Source: Psilocybe azurescens (taxonomy: Eukaryota; Basidiomycota; Agaricomycetes; Agaricales; Agrocybaceae). From it: a stretch of 64,000 nt of DNA. This document shows, piece after piece, positions 11,842 through 23,273 of the stretch. The translations under genes and the position numbers were made by a program. Below the pieces are notes generated by a model that did not search any database, was not told the DNA's origin, and worked only from the letters and a program-made list of their open reading frames with translations. The stretch spans positions 186,001-250,000 of the forward strand of contig JAJIRX010000500.1 of the NCBI GenBank assembly GCA_023853785.1, in the 5' to 3' direction. Numbering within the stretch: position 1 is the stretch's first letter; each line of letters starts with the position of its first letter.

Positions 11842-12584
11842 ATAACTTCTGAATCAGACTCAATATCCTACGTTTCTAGGACTCATCTGTTTTCATGTTT
11901 TCGTTGCTCCATCGCTTTCTCTAGTTTTCTTTCAAGAATAGCCTCCCCTCTTTCTCAAGCGACACACCTACGAACAAATGTTTTTGTAATGCTTTCGATT
12001 TGTCTTTCTTTGCTTTTGCTATTCCCTGCCCGCTTTCTCTCTAACGTGCTATCATCATAAATTTCTTTATTCACGTCTTTGTTTTGCTACTTGTTCTCTA
12101 TGTCGGCACAGTTGTGTATCCCTGTATTGTAGTTTATAAAATGATGAACCCCCCGGTTTGGGCATGACAACGATTCCAAGTAACGACTTCTAGCTTCATG
12201 ATTTCTTTCTTTCTTTCGGAACAGGGACAGTACCACAATTGTACAACTACTTGTTCGCCATTTTGAGGGAACAATGGCTTCTATTTATAAACCATTGTTC
12301 GCTCATGATTCATGATTTCTCTCAGATCATTAGAATATGACCCTGGGACAAAAATTGCCTCGTTGATGAGTAGAAGAAAGTTCAGCATCACCCTGAACAC
12401 TGCAGTAGACCCCCTTTACATAAAATGGTTGAGAAATTGTTGAGAGTATGTGATAACCCAGAGCTGGGCAGTGGCACTGTATTTTGGGAAAGATGGAATC
12501 GATATTGTAATTAGATGGAAAGCAATTTGTATCCTTGTTCTTGTAATAGAAAAAGATGGAAATTCGAAGCTATAGAGCATAAAC
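11842..12584. other. Convergent intergenic region
   Basis: About 740 bases between the 3' ends of the HMG-box and ILV6 genes. It is T-rich and 3'-UTR-like with no convincing frame. The 12416-12613 minus-strand frame only partly overlaps the true last exon of ILV6, in another phase. Confidence 0.5.
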
Positions 12585-13756
12585 CTAGCCTGGGGGAAGG
12601 AGGCTTGCATCAACAGGTCCGCCCAGGTCTTCCTGTACCAAATCGTCCTCTTCTGTTTTGATTGGCGTTCTGGGCATAGCCATAAGACCTAGTTTTTTTT
12701 TGTTTAATTATAAATTTAATAACTTTCATGTTTGCTAGTAGCATAACAGACCTGTTCGAGCCGCTTCGAGAATTCCGAAAGGTTTAAGCAGATTCAGGAA
12801 CGCCTCTACTCTTGCGGTTTTAGCAGTGAGTTCGACGATGACGCTGTTCTCGCTGACGTCGACGATCTTGGCCCCGAACTGGCCAGCGAGCACGGAGATA
12901 GAGTGCAGGTGTTGATGCTTGAGACGCAGAGCTTGCGAGGGGTGATAGCAGGAACATGGCCTTCCGGGTAGCCGCTACGTTCAAAGTTGTGTGCAAGTGC
13001 AGTCTCGCGCTCCAGCTTTGATTCTGATGGATCCTCAGAGACCCTGCGTGGCTCGTGCGAAGGACCGCCGAGTAACTGTTCCTCGAGATATTCAGGGCCA
13101 AGAATAGAAACTTTAGCGAGGAGAAGCTCTCGAGAGATAACTTTTGTCTCCGTATAATCAAGCACTGCCCATACTGGAACCTGAAACAGATATCAACATG
13201 AATGAAGATGGCAAAGCATAAAGTACACGAACGAGATCCTCCAATTGTCTCCTAGCCTGTTCAACAACACCATCTTGGCCGCTAAGGACGAGACACATGC
13301 GACTCAGGTCACGGATTTCTGTTCGGCATACGACTAACGAGTCGATATTGAACCCTCTGCCAGCAAGAATACCAGATACACGGGACAGAACTCCAGGTTC
13401 GTTCTGGACAAGACAGTTCAAGATATGCCTACGATACTGCATTAGACAAGACCAATACGACGCAAACAGGCACATACTTTTGAATGGTTGGAGACTTGGA
13501 GGAGGAGTGTTGTATAGAATATTAGTAACAGCTTCCTCTGCACTACGCGAGCGGGGCAAGTCGGTTGCAGGAAGGGGCGGGGACGAATCCTTTGTGCCCG
13601 TTTATAATCCAAAGCCGAGGTGGAATCGTCTATGGGCTTGGGAGGTTGTGGAGGTCTCTGAGCATCATTATCAGGCCTCTTCAGCTGAGAAGTAGTTGAG
13701 AAAAGGCGACGAGGGATGGATGCCGACGTTGGACGAGCACGTAAAATGGCAGACAT
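12585..13756 (-). CDS. ILV6: Acetolactate synthase regulatory (small) subunit, apparent frameshifts
   Basis: This is the mitochondrial regulatory subunit that gives valine feedback control to acetolactate synthase (branched-chain amino acid synthesis). The start at 13756 gives an Arg/Ser-rich presequence (SIPRRLFSTTSQ). The family signature AEEAVTNILYNTPPP is followed by the ACT domain NEPGVLSRVSGILAGRGFNI, and near the end SISVLAGQFGAKIVDV and FLNLLKPFGILEAART. A final exon runs to the TAG at 12585-12587. The conserved segments lie in different frames. Each join is restored by one extra base in a run: G4 at 13579-13582, T4 at 13478-13481 (which also sets the donor of a standard intron), and G4 at 12939-12942 (plus-strand bases). 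Identity is certain; whether the gene is intact depends on those runs. Confidence 0.88.
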
Positions 13757-13862
13757 TTGGAGAACAAGACACGACTTGTGTTCTGGGGATGAGCGAGTTC
13801 GCAAACCCGACGCATTTTAACTGACTCGTTTTCGGGAATATCATACTTCACAGTTTACATAA

Positions 13863-16800
13863 TCAACTACTTTGCGCATTTTTCAGCACCGTTCTCGCCA
13901 GTTTAGCATATTCCAGTGCATCCTTGATATCCTTGCCTTCGGTCTCCGAGACTTTCTCCCAGTGTGATAGGCCACCCTCGACAAGAGTCCAAGCTTCCTC
14001 TTCTGAATGTTCGTCCACCCATCGGACATATTCGGCTTCTTGCCAGCCGTGCAGTTTATGTGGTAACGGAATAGGGGAGCGAACTAAAATATGCTGTAGG
14101 ACAATCAAAGGTGGGAGGCCTGCAGTATGGCTGCCTGACGAGAGTTCTTTATTCTCCAAAAAAAATAGAGGACTTCGTTGACAGTTAATCTGACATGCAT
14201 CGCTCCGAATTGAAAAAAACACTTACCGCATAGCCCGAAGCGCTCGATACTCTTCGCCAATAGCCTCCAGGTGATTTCCGCGTTTGTTTTGAGTGTTATC
14301 AACGATGAAAGCATTTAACGCAAACTCGAGCCCTGTCATGTCGCTCGCCATTTGAAGCTTTCCACTCTCGCCAAGCGGGCTGGCGATTGAAATATGCAAA
14401 ACGAACACTCGGATCACATACTTGACAATAGACGACACCCTGCAATTCCGAAGTGAATGTTAAGGTTAAGGCGTGCATAATCCCAAGTGCACCAACCAAT
14501 CTCGCCCATAGTCTCCCAGATTGTATCTCATTATTAATTCGGTCTTGATGAAAGATAGCTTCTCGGTCAATTCTTTCAGATATGTACTCAGTCCACCCAT
14601 TCCGGCGTTAGGGTCGACAGGCTTAGCAAAGTCGATTCGGTGGAGTTTCGCAATTATCGCACTCAGCTCACGGCGAATGGCTGTAGTAACTGGATCGATG
14701 ATGCGCTCAAAGCCTTGCTTCAAGTTCTACAGAGTTCGAATATTGGCAAGTTGAGAAAAAAATGCGAAAGAGGGCGCTTGCCTGAATGCTAGGTTGCAGA
14801 AGTGCAAATACGTTAGGGACATGATCCTCATTCAAGTGTACCAATCGAGCCCAAGTTTGATACAGGAAATTAGTCAAATTGGCGTTTGATATCTGCTGCG
14901 GTGTAGCCGAACCTCCTAACAGCGACGTCGCGGCTCTTTCTCTTGATACCTAATCCAATCTCGGTCAGAATCTGCAATGATAAACATAAGAACTTACCTA
15001 CCCAGTTTTCTAATCTTGTTGAAATATTATCCAAGCACGATGCTGCATTCTTAGCTACGGCTCTAACTAGAAGGGGGTCGAACCGAGCAGCATCGAGTTC
15101 GTTGACCACGATTCTAGCCACATTGATTCCTTCATTGGCTCCTGGGGGTATCCGAGCACCTCCTGAAAAGGCTTGACCAACGGCCTCATTAATCTTATTG
15201 GACGATCTTGTGAGATATTGGGCTTCAATGGTTGATAATGAGCGGAGAAGGAGAATGGTTTCAGGGCTGCAGTTTAAGAACCCTCAGACTTTCTCTCCAC
15301 AGTTCGAACGGTAAATGACCAACCTTTGATACGTATCACTATAAATCGTATCAGTATGTACGGCTATTTTGCCGAAGAAATCGTGGAACAGTCGCAGAAG
15401 TCGAGGAAGACCTGTGGATAGTGTTTGCTGTAGAAAAGAAGACCCTAAAAGTAGACTTAGTAAAACAACAATACTAATGTTGGCGAAGAAGACTCTCACC
15501 TTTAGAAGAATCCTGAAAATATTTCTGGAGCGAATGACTTAGAGACATCCAGAAAGAAGAACTCGGTGTATTCTCCAACACCTAGTAATTTGTTAAATCT
15601 GGGATCTCTGTCAAGAATGCAAGTTCTACCTGCATGGCCTCATCTAAGAATACGACTTGGGTGGACGTATCTTTCTTCAACTTTAAAACTTTTTCAAGTG
15701 CGTAAACCTAATAACAATGTTATTGATATTTAATGACCAGACAAAGAGATTAAAATATTGTGCTACCTTTATGCAGCAATCAGCCATTTCTTGGAACATC
15801 GCTTCTAGTCGTGTCCATAGGGCAGCTGACCATTGGGGTGCTGTTACATTGGTTGGTTCGGTCCTTACTCGAGATCTGTACATTTGTGGCGTGCTGGGAG
15901 AGTTTGCTGCCGATGCCTCTGAAACAGGAAGTAAGTGCTCCTTCCCCGCTTACATGTATGTAGAACGCAGTACTAACCTTTTGAGACCGCATCTTTTGAT
16001 ATTTTGTTCAGATCAAATGTTCCGCGTATTCGATCTTCGACAGCTTGGGAGAGATCGAATAAAAGACTTCGTACAAGGGTCGGAAGAACCCCTAGATTGT
16101 AAGCAGTTTGTAGAGAGGACGCTAACAAGGTTTGATTCTAGTCACAGTTTAGCCAAAAGAAATACAGCAGATATAATTAGGAATGGACGTACAAGCGTTG
16201 ACAGGCCACTTAAAACCATGTTTTCCATTTCGGTTGTTATGACTAACCGTGCATCTTCTACGAAAGCTTCATAAGATGCGATCACTTTGATAGAGCGTAA
16301 GGATATGGAATGCTGAATTTTTTGGACGATTTAGCATCCTCTTCCTCTGGTTCGGGGTTATCGAGAAGTGCCCCTGAGCTTCGATTAGCTTGTTAATAGA
16401 TAGCAATAAATTAATTCATGCGAACCAAGCTCTGCGATACTCAATGCAGCCTTGGCAATTGCTCTTTCTTTCTCGTCTTCAATGTCCTTTCCATGTACAA
16501 CCGTTGCTGTCGCCAGTTCATCTTTAGAGCCTTTATCTGAGCCCTTGATACCTTGAATCTCATTCATCTGGACTTGCAACCGCCGAGCGAGGATGACAAA
16601 ACGAGAAGTCCTTCTTAAGAGATCAGATGCTTGATGAAGTCTTTGTAATCGCATAACAAGGGATTGAAGAGTTTCGTGTGGAACGTGGACTTTGTTGCGA
16701 AGTCTAATATGTAATGTTAAAACAATATGGGGGCAATCTGCAGATTGAGAGTAACGCACTTCTCAACTGAATTGTCCAAGTCACTTAATCCAGCCCGCAC

Positions 16801-17208
16801 AGAAATAAGCGTGCCAGAGAGCGCATTTGCATTAGACGCTTGGGTCAAGAGATCCTCATGGTGAGCTGTGACCTCAACAACGAAGGTGTGTCAACATCTA
16901 GCATCATGAATGTGTTTCGTTTCGTCCACACACCAGGTTCCTAATCTGCTTCGACACATCTTCTATGCCGAAAGTGAGTTTTGAGATGGCCATGGATATA
17001 TCTTCTTTGGCAACAGAATCCTGTGTAGTCTTCAAGTGTGTTGGACTTTTAGCAATTGGCTTAGATTCCGATGTACCAGAGTCGGCTGCTAAAATAGCAT
17101 TTGCGTATTCATTGGGATCGAATTGAGGATTGGCAAAGACAGAATAATCTAAGAAGATGTGTATAAGTTGTTTGGCGACCTTTGACGTCGAGGGGACAGA
17201 CCAGCCAT
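13863..17208 (-). CDS. COG5: Conserved oligomeric Golgi complex subunit 5
   Basis: COG5 belongs to lobe B of the COG tethering complex for retrograde vesicles in the Golgi. I choose the ATG at 17206-17208: a 53-nt intron after ATGGCTG joins it to give MADYSVFANPQFDPNEYA, the usual start of the family. Then come the N-terminal heptad region (AISKLTFGIEDVSKQIR, LQSLVMRLQRLHQASDLL, RRTSRFVILARRLQVQM) and, further on, IDPVTTAIRRELSAII. The C-terminus (LPHKLHGWQEAEYVRWVDEH) ends KNAQSS-TGA at 13863-13865. Numerous small introns are present; after their removal length is about 850 residues, normal for COG5. No broken frame was noticed. The 3' end is close to the start region of ILV6 on the same strand. 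Confidence 0.9.
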
Positions 17209-17407
17209 TGATTGAACAGAACAGAACGAGGCTCAATATGGCTCAATAGGCAGCACAGCTGAGGAAGGAGTACACCACCGGGTTTCAAGTAGGGACGGTT
17301 CCCAAAAAGGCAGTTGGGCCGTCTCTCTGATGTCACCCACTGATGGCCACTGACATTGTCCTACTACATACGGCCGTTCGAAAGCCGTTCTTTTCAGGAC
17401 TCTCACC

Positions 17408-18939
17408 ATGGGCTACGACTACTACCAACAGAGTGGGAGACAAGGATGGGGAACAAATCAAGTTCATACTTTATCCATTTTTTATGTCCTTTCATTTCTC
17501 ATTCTATCGACTTAGTACCAGTTCGGTCCACCCCCCAACCTACCTTTCAACCTCAGCCTTCTTGTAAGTCCAAAACAAAAAGATCAGGATTCTGTTCTCT
17601 AAACGTCTGGCTGATCTAGGGGAGGACATGATTTCTATCGAGCTCATGCAGCGACAGCCGATCCGTAAGCACCGTTAGCCATCTTCGATCCATCTTTGAT
17701 TGGACCGTGGTCGTCCCTCTGCACTAGGTATTTATTTGATCATGCTTGGAATCGGGTTCGAGAATACGGCGGTGCTCCTGCAGGTGGTATGGGAGTGAAT
17801 CTGCAAGAGGCACGACAATGGCATAAACGGGCCTACCTACATAATGAAATTCATATGTTGGCACCCAACGAGATTGGACATGCTGCAGCCTATGAGGCTT
17901 ACAGGACATGGATTCACAATAGCCATCTGTACGAGCCACTCAGTGGTGATGTTGAGAGACAGAGAGAAGCCCTGACCGGCCTGTCAGTTGCAGAAGGTTT
18001 GCTTGATCTTCTTTTCATTCCTCCATAAAACTGATCATTAAGCAGCTGCGCGATTGCTGCAATATTCCCCTCGACCAGTAGATGAATATTCTCGTCTGGC
18101 CGCTACAGAAGCTGCGGCGCACACTGCTTCTTATATATTCTACCAAGTAAGATAATTCGAGTATCTAGTACGCTTGTCTACAACCTTAACTTTATTCACA
18201 GACTCGCGACGAGGATCAAAGATCTCGATCTCGTTACCGCTATGGAGACTATGGGGATGATCTCTATGCTCAAGACGATAGTCTCCTTCCCGCTCGTAGT
18301 CGATCATATTCCCGCCACGGGCATCGGTCGCAATCCAGACACCGGTCGTACTCGCAATCAGGCGCGATGCCTTTCCCTGGTCAAGCATACTCGTCGTCGT
18401 CGATGTCAAGCGTTCCTCATACTGCTTTTCCTGGCTATGGCGACTCGTATGACTCTTATACCGGAAGCCATGGAAGCATGGGGCATATGTCTATGCCTTT
18501 ACATGGTTCGCCCTACCATCCAAACGGGACCCCAACGGGATCAGGATCTGCCTACGGCACGATGCCTGTGAGCATGGGAATCAATCCACCGTATAGCCCC
18601 GTCCCTCCAGGAGTGGCTTCCTCCTATCATGGATCGTCTGTGGGCGTTCCGACGGGATACCCACGCAGCCGAAGCTCGTCCTTCTCATACCCTCAGCAAC
18701 CTTACACGGGCGTTCCTATGAGCGCTTCCGGAATGGGAATGCCCATGGGTACTTCCATGAGCGCTTCTGGGATGGGTATACCTATGGCCATGAGCGCTTC
18801 AGGGATGGGTGCTCCTATGGGTATGCCAGGCGCACAGACGATTGTAATTCATAAGTCAAGGAAACATAAACATCGCCACCATAAGCGGTCGCGGAGCTCA
18901 GATGAAGGCTATTACGGATCCTCGTCAGGCAGATACTGA
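17408..18939 (+). CDS. CipC-like (DUF3759-like) protein with Met/Gly/Ser repeat tail
   Basis: The central part resembles the fungal CipC/DUF3759 stress-protein fold: a helical stretch with EIGHAAAYEAYRTWIHN, then a region ending LSVAEAARLLQYS and AATEAAAHTASYIFY. The similarity is by pattern only. It is preceded by a Tyr/Gln/Gly-rich N-terminus from the ATG at 17408 (MGYDYYQQSGRQGWG) and followed by an Arg/Ser/His region and a low-complexity tail with several copies of MSASGMG(M/I/A)PM, ending in a basic KSRKHKHRHHKRSRSS segment. Downstream splice sites are standard. The first two joins do not keep frame unless the C6 run at 17531-17536 and the G-run at 17619-17622 are each one base longer. 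Function unknown; stress-linked at best by analogy. Confidence 0.6.
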
Positions 18940-19214
18940 GAAACTGGCCTTTGTAAAGTATGCTTTCATTTCGCTTTCGACATACCTCTTGAATGCTTTC
19001 TTTTGTACGGTTATGTATACCCTGTATATATATTAAAGGTTTGCTATGAGTAAGGCTGCTCATCTACTGGCACAGTGCAAGGTACTTAATAACATTTGAA
19101 GACTACTCGGATGGTTAAATTTCTCAAAGCTACATTAGAATCAGATAGATGGTGTAGTTAAAGACTGGCGAGTCTATCTACGAAACTTTACACGTGTTAA
19201 GACGTTATTCATGC

Positions 19215-19254
19215 TAAGGTAGGGGACACTAGGAACCAGCACCTTTATGTAAGC
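19215..19254 (+). repeat. Left terminal inverted repeat
   Basis: A 40-base arm, exactly complementary in reverse to 19924-19963 by direct reading. The outermost TA may be target-site duplication, leaving a 38-base arm. Confidence 0.9.
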
Positions 19255-19923
19255 TGATTACATAAGCGCCAAGAGCGGCAAAATGTTCAGTTCAAAAAAT
19301 TTCAGAAGTTTTCATGCACTGGAGGCCCCGGAAAGTATGTTCTTAGAGAGTTAATATGTTATGTTGCAGTGTAAGTTACATTGTTAAGCTTTGAGAGCTT
19401 TTTCATATGCTCTAGGTATGATTTTTGGAGTGAGGCAACTATTTTTAGGAGGAAGGGTACAATTTCTGCCCCTGCACAGCAAGTTCATGTCGCTTCTGGG
19501 CATGGTGGTGCTTGATTTTTGATGTGTTTCTGGTTCTGGAGCCTAGATTTGACAGCATTGCATCATCTTTCATGTCTATCTTGATTTTCTGTGCAAAATA
19601 AGGCTCTTTTTCCCTGCCATTCCTCACCTGCATGCCATCTTTGTCATCACAAAAGACACCACGTGATACATTACATAAGCGGCAAAATCTTTGCCTCGAA
19701 AATCTTCCAACTTGTCCTTCTACTACTGTGCACTCAAAATGAAGATTTGAGCAATTTAGGTTTTGGAAAAGTTTCATTAAATATTTTCGAAACTAAGACT
19801 TTTAAAAAAAATTTGAGCCCATAGATTTCTTCAAATGGTACATACAATTGATATGTTGGGCTTGAAATGTGATTTTTTCGTCAATGAGGGAGGTTATTTG
19901 AGCTCGAAATTTCGGGATCAATT

Positions 19924-19963
19924 GCTTACATAAAGGTGCTGGTTCCTAGTGTCCCCTACCTTA
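19924..19963 (-). repeat. Right terminal inverted repeat
   Basis: Perfect inverted copy of 19215-19254. The perfect match suggests recent insertion or recent activity of the family. Confidence 0.9.
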
Positions 19964-20117
19964 CAAGATGATGAAACGCCATATATGAGCATATAAGTCG
20001 GGTGTACTGGAGGATGATGTACCTTGCGGTGCTGAATGAAATAGGTGCGGGCTGTGCTGGAGGCTTGGTTACCCCGTTTGCCATATTTCTGATTTCTCAC
20101 GATTCTCCGGAGTGAGA

Positions 20118-20126
20118 GTATATAAA
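20118..20126 (+). promoter_or_regulatory. TATA box of the four-TM protein gene
   Basis: GTATATAAAC lies about 140 bases upstream of the ATG at 20262 and just downstream of the transposon, so the insertion leaves the core promoter intact. Confidence 0.45.
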
Positions 20127-20261
20127 CCTCTTGCCGACGTTTCGTTTTTCTCGATAGGCTGGCCCTAACCCACAGCATCAAAACTTCGAGCTCACCTGCC
20201 CTTAGTATACCAGAGTTGATCTCTGCAAATCGACATAATAACCACATATACGACCCGCAAC

Positions 20262-21027
20262 ATGACCAGAGTTCATACCCGCACCTTCTGCTGCTGCATC
20301 CCAGTCAGAGCAGGCGTAATTGTATGCCCTTTAACTTGTTGCTCCTGATACCCTACCTATTCTAACTTGGATGTTCAGCTCCTTGCAATCATGGGCTTGA
20401 TTGGAGGTAGTGGAGTTGCCGCCATTGGAATTATCAATCTCAAGCGCTCAGGTATATTTGCCATAATATTGGGTTGGTCCGTAAATGAGCTAAATGAAAA
20501 TAACCAGAGGGAAGCAAGACCGCTTCAATTCTTCAAGTCATTATTTACCTGTTACTGGCTATCGTTGCCATTTTCGGGTACGCAATACTTTCTCTGAATT
20601 ATCAGCCCATATTGAGCTTTCTTGTAGCTTGATTGGAGGCATCACAAGAAGGCTTACTTTTATCCGAGTGTACCTAGCCATGCTCTTTGTCCATCTCCTC
20701 TTTAGCATTGGCAGTGGTATCTATGCCATTCACCGTAACTTCAAAGATGCCCCCAAATATATCGCCGACTGTAAAAGTGGTTCTCAAGAGGTAGGCGTCA
20801 TCAAAGTATGCAACGATGGCGCTACCCTTTTGAAAACCTTCATGATTGCCTCGTTTATCCTCGCATGGTTGCTTGAGTCTTGTAAGTAATTTATGGCAAA
20901 TGACACTGAGGTTACTGACCGTCGCTATTTCGCCCCAGGGGCCTGTGCCATTGTAGCGCAATATAACAAGCAGCTTGCGGATGAAGAGCGATCACAGAGC
21001 GTTATGAAAGATACGGAATCCTGGTAG
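20262..21027 (+). CDS. Four-transmembrane (MARVEL/tetraspan-like) membrane protein
   Basis: About 165 residues after removal of short introns. The N-terminus MTRVHTRTFCCCIPVRAGV has a Cys cluster that could be acylated. TM1 follows (LLAIMGLIGGSGVAAIGII), TM2 (VIIYLLLAIVAIFGLIGG), TM3 (VYLAMLFVHLLFSIGSGIYAI), a loop with two Cys (about 20770-20815) and TM4 (FMIASFILAWLLESWACAIV). The tail ends DTESW-TAG at 21025-21027. Four helices with a Cys-bearing second loop is the layout of fungal tetraspan families. I do not recognise a named member. Splice joins all keep frame. Confidence 0.75.
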
Positions 21028-21496
21028 GGCGTTCGTATATTAGAAGCACAGACTAGCTTTCACTGTCGTCTTGCTGTAATATAATCGCTTTCGCACCTTT
21101 CATAGCGACAGAGCTTGTTAATTAATTTCGATGACTAGTGAGGGCGGCGCCACTATCTCTGATGGAACCCGCTTGCCCAACGCCAGCACTCAGTCAGGAT
21201 CATACGTCGCAAGAGCTATAACTAGTTACCTGTTTACTCGTATAAATACCTTCATGTACTACTTACTTCAGTAGTAAGTGGTAAGTACGGGCATGTCGTC
21301 GGACCAATGTCGGACTTGATGGCTGTCGTTTGTTTAGACGATTGGTCAATTACGTAATTGAGGCATTACACATTTTGGAGACGTTAGTAGTTCTTTGTAC
21401 TACTCTGTGTTTGTTTAAGTCGCCACAGGAGTGTGCAGGTTTACCTCAACTGTCATCTATTACCATTCTAGCTGTATCCCTCGACTGCCCCACAAC
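21028..21496. other. Intergenic region upstream of MPC2
   Basis: About 470 bases. It includes a short imperfect palindromic stretch of TACTTAC/GTAAGTA motifs near 21250-21285. No gene was seen. Confidence 0.4.
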
Positions 21497-22054
21497 ATGT
21501 CAGGACCTGCCGCCTCTGCTGGTGCATCCAAGATGTCTGCATTCATCAACCATCCCGCTGGTGAGGATTTGTTGGGTTTACGCTATTCTTGCCCTCTCTT
21601 ATGGTGAAATACTCAGGTCCCAAAACCGTGTTCTTCTGGGCTCCTCTCATGAAATGGTGCTTGGTTGCTGCGGGACTCAAAGATATGAGTCGACCTGCTG
21701 ATAAGTTGAGCGTATCCCAGAATTTGGGTAAGTGTTAACCCTGCGTGACAGTGTATTCAAAGCTGATATTGTCCTAGCTCTTACTGCTACTGGGTTCATT
21801 TGGGTGCGATATTCCCTTGTGATTACACCCGTGAACTACAGTCTTGCAGCAGTATGTGGTTGCGTTGCTCCCTCTCAATAATGCATTAAGCCAAGTTACC
21901 TCTTCCACTCAGGTTAACTTTTTCGTCGGTCTTTCCGGTATAACACAGCTGGGGCGCATTGCCAAGTACGTTGTTCACCCTGCTTGTATCATACCGACAT
22001 TAACCGCTCCTCAGCTACCGAATGAACAACCCGGAACCAACGAAATCTACGTAA
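21497..22054 (+). CDS. MPC2: Mitochondrial pyruvate carrier subunit 2
   Basis: One half of the inner-membrane heterodimer that imports pyruvate. Five exons: 21497-21560, 21617-21727, 21778-21851, 21913-21965 and 22016-22054, all with GT..AG introns, give about 113 residues. Family features are visible: FINHPAGPKTVFFWAPLMKW near the N-terminus, the membrane-embedded core DKLSVSQNLALTATGFIWVRY, then ITPVNYSLAAVNFFVGLSG and a TQLGRIANYR end. The small size and position of the Pro and Trp residues fit MPC2 better than MPC1. The 3' end faces that of the APQ12-like gene. Confidence 0.92.
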
Positions 22055-22113
22055 TTGGCTTCAATAGTCCCCTGCAAACTTACTTCCTCGACAGATTGCA
22101 GAATAATTTTCAA

Positions 22114-22874
22114 TTAGAATATTATATACAGGCTGAATTGGTGCATTTTATGCACACTACCGTGACCGAGAGCTTCCAGGGTGCTGGCCTTTAGACTTGG
22201 CAGATTTTTGGATTGGTCAGGTTTCGGCGTGTTTTTTACTATGTTCTCTGCAGTGTTCCACCAATTCCCCGTGAATATCTTCCCCGCAGCACTAGTCACC
22301 ATGTCCATCACCTGTTGCATCTGCGGATTCTCGTCTCGCCCTTGGTTTTCTTGATATTGCCACTGTTGATGTGCATCGAATGAGTCCCATGCTTTCGGGC
22401 GCCTCGACTTGGGCTTTGATTTGCGTGACTTCTTTTGACGGTGGCGGGAGGAATGTTCTTTGTCGTCAAGTAGAGTCGATATCAGATTTCCCAATACAGG
22501 AAGGGCGCCCTGCAAGCCAACAGCATTCCCCCAGCATTCCCCATAAAATACCCTACCCCTGCCATGAATATTCCAAAAAGTGACCCCCATTTTATGCACC
22601 AGAACATAAGGCGAATTAGCCAGGATGTGGTACGATACAGGCTCATTAGGGCTAAGTATGCAACGATGATAGTGATGATTGGTGGTAGTAGGGCTTGTGC
22701 ATGCCAGTTGGAAGGATGATCTGATAACAGTGAAGCACAAAGCTGTGATATCGCTGTGAGGGCGGCAAGAGAATGTGAGAGAACTTTGACTAGGATTGAG
22801 TATAGAGGAGGAGGAAGGACATCGGACAGATATTCCAGCACAGGCACCAGGAAATCTGGTTGTTGAAAGACCAT
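22114..22874 (-). CDS. APQ12-like nuclear envelope membrane protein, one apparent frameshift
   Basis: From the ATG at 22874 (MVFQQPDFLVPVLEYLSD) the protein has a membrane segment around PPIITIIVAYLALMSLY and a second in the region WLIRLMFWCIKWGSLFGIF, similar to the Apq12 family (nuclear pore assembly, mRNA export, membrane fluidity at the ER/nuclear envelope). The first frame would stop after WEI at 22482. One extra base in the C5 run at 22528-22532 joins it to a second frame (NAVGLQGALPVLGNLIS) with a basic stretch (RQKKSRKSKPKSRRPK) and a charged C-terminus ending at 22114. The family call rests on the hydrophobic motif only. The last few residues may instead be intron. Confidence 0.6.
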
Positions 22875-23273
22875 GGCGGTCGTAGAATGAGACCCAGGTC
22901 CACAGCCGTGGCTGTATCAGGCGAATGACCCAGTTCATCTCAAGTCGGCTCGAACCAGCTCATTTTGGATGACGGGTTACGGCACTATCCGGAGATGTCA
23001 AACTAGATGTGACCTATGTGACAAGTGACGGCATTGAGAAATGGGGTGCAACCGTTCTGGACCAATAGGAATCCCTCGGTGTTGTTGAAACTATCCTGTT
23101 TCACACGGTTGAAATAAATCAGTAATTGCTTTTAAACTCAGCGCATATGACAAATAGATCATAACAGCTTGGCATATAAGCGTTGACAATTCAGTACCTC
23201 CTCCCTCCTCAACCTCTCACTCAAACGATATTTCGACACCTATAAATACTTCTCCTCTCCTTGACCGCTTGCC
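22875..23273. other. Divergent intergenic region
   Basis: About 400 bases between the APQ12-like gene (-) and the gene at 23274 (+), presumably a shared promoter region. A TATA element lies at its right end. Confidence 0.4.
23241..23248 (+). promoter_or_regulatory. TATA-like element
   Basis: TATAAATA lies 33 bases before the ATG at 23274. If it is used, the leader would be extremely short, so either the start codon is further in or the element is incidental. Confidence 0.35.

Larger units (their letters stand above)
19213..19965. mobile_element. Non-autonomous TIR DNA transposon (MITE-like, probably Tc1/mariner-type by its TA target)
   Basis: A segment of about 750 bases is bounded by perfect inverted repeats: bases 19215-19254 are the exact reverse complement of 19924-19963. 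If the outer TA on each side is the target duplication, as in Tc1/mariner elements, the element proper is about 745 bases beginning AGGTAGGGGACACTAGG. No transposase motif is visible. The inside holds a partial direct repeat (about 19257-19290 and 19671-19690, both with TTACATAAGCG and GCGGCAAAAT). A 110-codon minus frame (19445-19777) with several Cys is of unclear meaning. It lies between the CipC-like gene and the four-TM gene. Confidence 0.8.

Noticed and set aside
13545..13591. 47-nt intron explaining the first ILV6 frame break
   Set aside because: The donor GTCCCC is poor and the removed part would contain the residues expected just before AEEAVTNILYN.
21250..21285. Short inverted TACTTAC/GTAAGTA motifs as transposon ends
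   Set aside because: Too short and imperfect, with no partner at a suitable distance.
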